Of a stretch of 64,000 nucleotides of DNA, positions 60,508 to 64,000 are shown piece after piece. The notes beneath the pieces are model-generated. The model saw nothing but the letters and a program-made list of their open reading frames with translations. It was not told where the DNA came from and did not search any database. Within the stretch, counting starts at the first letter, position 1. Each line of letters starts with the position of its first letter. The position numbers and the translations under genes were made by a program. The stretch comes from CAIRDP01 sp037134895 (GTDB taxonomy: Bacteria > Bacteroidota > Bacteroidia > Bacteroidales > FEN-979): NCBI GenBank assembly GCA_037134895.1, contig JBAXLI010000014.1:10843-74842 (forward strand). Direction: 5' to 3'.

Positions 60508-62622
60508 TCAGTTTCTTGATGTCTTGCCCGTTTGTTCCTGTTTTAACCTTACAATGAAACTGCTGTTTCTGAACAACGACCATTGTTCATAAAGCTGTTT
60601 TAGTTGGCTGTATTCGGTGGCAGGAAGCATTGCCTTTACAATTTTATACGTTGATTGAACCTGCACTACCGTATCAGAGATTTGCGTGACTGAAAACAAG
60701 TAGCTTCCGAAATTATTAGTTATACTACAACTCAGTGAAGATGGATTCTGTACTTTGACTGGCGCCTTGAATACATAATAATAATTAAACAGTTCTGAAT
60801 ATCTGAAGTCAGGATAGAAATCAACAAAACGATCGGTCGAGGTAGGCTGAATTACTGAGTGGTCGAGCCAATCACTGAGATCGATTGAGTAGAGACTGTC
60901 GGCAAGCCTTACAATCCTGTCTTTCTGATGTCCGTTGTAGTGAAAGTAGTACTTAAAAGGGAATACAGAATCAGGACCGGTAAAGTAGCTTGTGTCAACA
61001 ACAAAGTTTTTTATATCATTATTGAGATAGCGGTTAATCTGGGATTGAAGAGAGTCTTTTGGTGAACGGTAATCGAACACGCGGTCAAGAAAGGAGAAGG
61101 CCCCTGACTTAATGGTGACCGCATTAAAATTCATGGAGTTGAATGAAAGATCAACATCAATACGGTTCTTTCTGGTTTTCATGTTATAGGCACATGGAAA
61201 ATCAGGCAGTTTGCCAAATGCATGCCTGCCTTTCTCTTTCGGATACATCAGCATAATACATGAGCCGAAATAATACGGACTGATCTCTTCAGGGCAGGTT
61301 TTCATAAGAGAGTTTTCGGGAAACACATACCTGAGAGAATCTTTTTCATCCTTGAAAGCGAAGAACAGTATGGAATAATCAGAGGAAGAGACCATGGCAG
61401 TATCCAGTTTGCCCCGTGCCTTCAGAGCTCCAAGGATATAAAAATATTCCATGCCAAGCTTTTCAAAAAGGTCTGAATAAATCCTGTATACGGCAGTATA
61501 GGGTATTGACCGCCGGCTCAGGTAATAACCTGAACAATATTCAGGTTTGGCTTCGCTGTAATATACCTTCATGCTATCAGCAATGCAGTCAAGCATTCGT
61601 TTCAGGGCAATTCGGGGAGACTCCTTTCCTTCACGGTAATGTGAAGCTACAAATTTATCGAGGTATTTAGCCTTGCTGTTCTTAAGCTCATTGTCAAATT
61701 GACTTTGAATAAAACCGGCTGAGAATTCGGTCCAGTTGTTAACCGATATTTTGATTCCGTCGGGGGATATTTCGAATGGGCTCCGGTAGGAAACGATCTG
61801 GTACCTGCAGTAGGGCATTTCGTTATAAAAAATAGCATGATCATAGTCGCGGAGAGCCGATAAGTTATACCTCGAATATTCCATCCAATAATTCCCTGCC
61901 TCTGAACCTGTTATTGGCGATTTTAACCCGTTGTAATTTTTAACGCTGACCACAAGAGAGTTAGAAAAAGAAAGACGAACAGTTGACTGAATAACAGGCA
62001 GGTAACAGCTGAAGAAATAGTCTCCATTGGTTGAAAAGGAAGGTTTATTTATGAAATATTCTATTTCGATCTGGTCTCCGGCTTCAACTCCCGGGACTGA
62101 GAACCTGTAATGGGCCATCTTCCAGTCAAATGTACCATCAGTCACATTCTGCATTTCCTTTATATCTTCCTGCTTCACGACTATTTCCCGGCCATCAGGT
62201 TTGATGGTTTTTGCCGAAATTTTTACAATATTTCCCTGGGTGTTTTTAGGAATGTAGATTCGAGAATACTCATCGGCTCCTTGCCTGGTGTTGATCAGAA
62301 TCCGTTGATATACATGCTCAACCGATCCACCTGCTGCACTGAGCTGATGTGACGCACCCATTGAATGAGACGAATTATTTGGGTTAAATCCGTAAGGATT
62401 ACTGTTCGATGACCAGGAGTTATATATCAGCAAATGGCTGTATATTGTTCTGTATTGCAGAAGCATTACGGCGTCTTCTTCAAGGAATTTCCCCTCCTTG
62501 AATTTTTTGTAACAAACCCCGGCCAAGGAATCAAACTTTTCAGGAATTTGTCCGAAAATATCAATCCAGTTAATCATCAGGGAAAGAAAAAGGAGGGTGG
62601 CGGCAGACAGGCGTTTAGTCAT
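60508..62622 (-). CDS. Secreted DUF3857-type protein, transglutaminase core not evident
   Basis: The 704-residue precursor has a signal peptide (to about residue 25) and the DUF3857 N-terminal beta domain (TIKPDGREIVVKQEDIKEM and VPGVEAGDQIEIEYFINKPS). The middle has a helical part with YYSEAKPEYCSGYYLSRRSIPYTAVY, at the place of the transglutaminase core, but I do not see the complete Cys-His-Asp set. It may be a degenerate relative of the next gene. Together the two form an operon driven from the -7 box at 62673. Function unknown. Confidence 0.7.
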   Translation of the reverse strand: MTKRLSAATLLFLSLMINWIDIFGQIPEKFDSLAGVCYKKFKEGKFLEEDAVMLLQYRTIYSHLLIYNSWSSNSNPYGFNPNNSSHSMGASHQLSAAGGSVEHVYQRILINTRQGADEYSRIYIPKNTQGNIVKISAKTIKPDGREIVVKQEDIKEMQNVTDGTFDWKMAHYRFSVPGVEAGDQIEIEYFINKPSFSTNGDYFFSCYLPVIQSTVRLSFSNSLVVSVKNYNGLKSPITGSEAGNYWMEYSRYNLSALRDYDHAIFYNEMPYCRYQIVSYRSPFEISPDGIKISVNNWTEFSAGFIQSQFDNELKNSKAKYLDKFVASHYREGKESPRIALKRMLDCIADSMKVYYSEAKPEYCSGYYLSRRSIPYTAVYRIYSDLFEKLGMEYFYILGALKARGKLDTAMVSSSDYSILFFAFKDEKDSLRYVFPENSLMKTCPEEISPYYFGSCIMLMYPKEKGRHAFGKLPDFPCAYNMKTRKNRIDVDLSFNSMNFNAVTIKSGAFSFLDRVFDYRSPKDSLQSQINRYLNNDIKNFVVDTSYFTGPDSVFPFKYYFHYNGHQKDRIVRLADSLYSIDLSDWLDHSVIQPTSTDRFVDFYPDFRYSELFNYYYVFKAPVKVQNPSSLSCSITNNFGSYLFSVTQISDTVVQVQSTYKIVKAMLPATEYSQLKQLYEQWSLFRNSSFIVRLKQEQTGKTSRN

Positions 62623-62672
62623 GGATAGAGCGGAGTTGGTTGCCAGTAGTAATATTTGTTCGGGTAGTTATA

Positions 62673-62680
62673 CAAATATA
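62673..62680 (-). promoter_or_regulatory. -7 box (TATATTTG, minus strand) before the DUF3857 pair
   Basis: An exact TAnnTTTG on the minus strand, 51 bp upstream of the ATG at 62622, without a clear -33 box. Confidence 0.45.
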
Positions 62681-62729
62681 CGGTATTTGAAATAACGACA
62701 CTGATTTTTGCCTGAAAAAATCTGCAAAA

Positions 62730-63914
62730 ATGATTTTATTTAACTTGCGTTTTTTTTCAAATAAGCATCCCATGGGTATTGTCAACCTCTCTTCCTTCAT
62801 CAGCTCAAAATTCAAATTCTGGTCATTCATCTCGATGGTCCTTCTTGTATTCGTTCACGGATACAATATCCAGGATCGTTACATGCAGCCCTGGACCATA
62901 CCGAGCGATCCATTTTCAATTTCCGGTTTTATTGAGTATTTTCTGGCAAACGGCATTTTCCGTTTCAGAATACCCATGCTGTTCATCATCTCCGGATATC
63001 TTTTTTCCATACATGACTACAGGCCATATAAAACTCGTGCATGGAAACGTTTTCGCAGCCTGTTCATACCCTACCTTATCTGGAGTGCATTTGGCATCAT
63101 CTATACATATTCGGTTGAAATAATTCCATGGGGCAGTGCCCTGGTCTCCGCCTCTCATGTGGTCCAGATAGACAATACCAGGCTGCTGCTTCATGATTAT
63201 AAATGGTATGAGCTGCTCTTTCGATGGCTCTTACTTCCTGTACCTTACCAACTATGGTTCATCCGCGTGCTGTTTATTTATAATCTTGCTTATCCCGCGA
63301 TCAGATGGTGTATAATGAACCGGATTGCCCGATGGTTCTTTTTCACTTTCGCGATTCTTTTGTGGCTGGCTACCATAAATGTGGGGTTGATCGAAGGAGA
63401 AGGTTTGTTATTCTTCTCTCTTGGGATATGGATGCAAAAGAACAGTTTCAATATCGAAAGCCCTTCATCCCTCACAAAACCGGCATTTTGGGGTTTTTTA
63501 TTCGTTTTCTTTGCATTAATAAAGACTTATCTGGCATGGAAAGGACTGGCATTCATGGGTAATGCATTGTTCCCGGTCCTGACGTTAATGCATAAAGTGG
63601 TTGTTATAAGCGGACTGATTGCATGCTGGTATGGCCTTGATCCTCTTGTAAAATGGTGTATGAATCATTTATGGTTCACCTGGCTGAGTGGTTTTGCCTT
63701 TATAATTTACGCTCTACATGCACCCCTGGTAGCATATCTGATTACACCATGCCTATCTCTTTTCAAAACTATGCCCGGCGGCCATCTGATCGCATTTATT
63801 TTGCTGCCATTATCGATCATTTGCTTCTGCATAATTACAGGATTTTTGCTCCGCCTCCTTGTTCCGAAAATCTACAGTACACTTACGGGCGGAAGAGGCA
63901 TGGGAGTAACTTAA
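62730..63914 (+). CDS. Acyltransferase-3 family membrane protein
   Basis: The protein has up to 394 residues; the ATG at 62772 (MGIVNLSSF) is a good alternative start. About ten membrane helices carry the acyltransferase-3 pattern: a first-helix His in FISMVLLVFVHGYN, the FRFRIPMLFIISGYLFS block with paired Arg, and RFRSLFIPYLIWSAFG. These enzymes add O-acetyl or similar groups to surface sugars, drawing on acyl-CoA across the membrane. The acceptor cannot be told from sequence. It has no operon partner in the window. Confidence 0.82.
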   Translation: MILFNLRFFSNKHPMGIVNLSSFISSKFKFWSFISMVLLVFVHGYNIQDRYMQPWTIPSDPFSISGFIEYFLANGIFRFRIPMLFIISGYLFSIHDYRPYKTRAWKRFRSLFIPYLIWSAFGIIYTYSVEIIPWGSALVSASHVVQIDNTRLLLHDYKWYELLFRWLLLPVPYQLWFIRVLFIYNLAYPAIRWCIMNRIARWFFFTFAILLWLATINVGLIEGEGLLFFSLGIWMQKNSFNIESPSSLTKPAFWGFLFVFFALIKTYLAWKGLAFMGNALFPVLTLMHKVVVISGLIACWYGLDPLVKWCMNHLWFTWLSGFAFIIYALHAPLVAYLITPCLSLFKTMPGGHLIAFILLPLSIICFCIITGFLLRLLVPKIYSTLTGGRGMGVT

Positions 63915-63917
63915 CAG

Positions 63918-63952
63918 TTATAGGTTACGAATTACAAGCTGCAAATTGACTA
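63918..63952. repeat. Degenerate heptamer array after the acyltransferase gene
   Basis: Five 7-bp units GTTATAG, GTTACGA, ATTACAA, GCTGCAA, ATTGACT with only the TTA/TTG and CAA positions conserved. It is the weakest of the set; I list it because it begins 4 bp after a stop codon, like the others, and its second unit matches the TTACGAA type. Confidence 0.35.
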
Positions 63953-64000
63953 TGCCTGAATAGTGTTGACCGTTTTTAAAAGATTCTTGTAACGGTTTTC
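63950..64000 (-). CDS. Possible C-terminal end of a minus-strand gene, cut by the right edge
   Basis: The minus-strand frame entering from the right edge is open for 16 codons (ENRYKNLLKTVNTIQA) and ends in TAG at 63952-63950. The residues look like a helical protein tail. The stretch is too short for identification; it may simply be a chance open frame. Confidence 0.3.
   Translation of the reverse strand, partial: ENRYKNLLKTVNTIQA

Noticed and set aside
1..64000. tRNA, rRNA, insertion sequence or prophage
   Set aside because: I looked through the intergenic gaps and the gene list and found no tRNA T-loop context, no rRNA-like stretch, no transposase and no phage gene. A covariance-model search would be needed to exclude small RNAs.

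Overview
The window comes from a Bacteroidota chromosome, most likely a Bacteroidales/Marinilabiliales-type anaerobe or facultative anaerobe. Several things point there: a secreted protein ending in a type IX secretion (Por) tail and carrying BACON domains; many promoters with the Bacteroidota -7 box TAnnTTTG and almost no Shine-Dalgarno sites; an ExbB-ExbD-ExbD-TonB set beside a PstS-like lipoprotein and a TPR protein; and an 11-subunit complex I without NuoEFG. It is a housekeeping and cell-envelope region, densely packed with about 62 genes. There is no insertion sequence, prophage, CRISPR array, rRNA or tRNA. No gene-free stretch exceeds 300 bp.

Layout. 1-9.4 kb: a GH3-family adenylating enzyme cut by the left edge, a membrane-anchored endonuclease/exonuclease/phosphatase-fold protein, RluA- and TrmH-type RNA modification enzymes, an Rrf2 Fe-S regulator with a ferredoxin-like protein, and a 1259-residue T9SS cargo protein. 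9.4-20.2 kb: YqeY, an rRNA methyltransferase-like protein, an M14 peptidase, HemW, an orphan histidine kinase, an S9 peptidase, mannose-1-phosphate guanylyltransferase, and a SprT-like protein overlapping a small lipoprotein. 20.2-29.3 kb: MlaE/MlaF lipid transport with CvpA, Pgk, an omega-amidase, a run of three surface-polysaccharide genes (GT2, deacetylase, O-antigen ligase), a beta-barrel protein and a lipid kinase. 29.3-34.2 kb: a leftward TolC - adaptor - TsaB - IspG group. 34.3-40 kb: a lipoprotein followed by atpBEFHAG; the beta and epsilon genes are elsewhere. 40-42 kb: DUF3109 protein, cyclase and PpnP. 42-52.7 kb: nuoABCDHIJKLMN and two small genes. 52.7-58.6 kb: pstS-like, TPR, exbB, exbD, exbD, tonB. 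58.7-63.9 kb: two DUF3857/transglutaminase-like secreted proteins and an acyltransferase.

Functionally the window combines proton-motive energy metabolism (complex I, F-type ATP synthase), use of that energy at the envelope (ExbBD-TonB), and envelope building (lipid transport, surface polysaccharide, T9SS cargo).

The most unusual signal is not a gene. At least nine intergenic junctions between 30.5 kb and 64 kb hold short arrays with a strict 7-bp period. Their unit sequences differ from place to place (ATTAGGG, TTACGAA, CGTAAAT, CTGCATC, TATCCTG, GAATATT and others). Several carry a second arm made of reverse-complement heptamers, so the transcript could fold into a long hairpin. They begin at or just after stop codons and cluster in and around the atp and nuo operons. 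A separate near-perfect 19-bp hairpin sits exactly between atpE and atpF.
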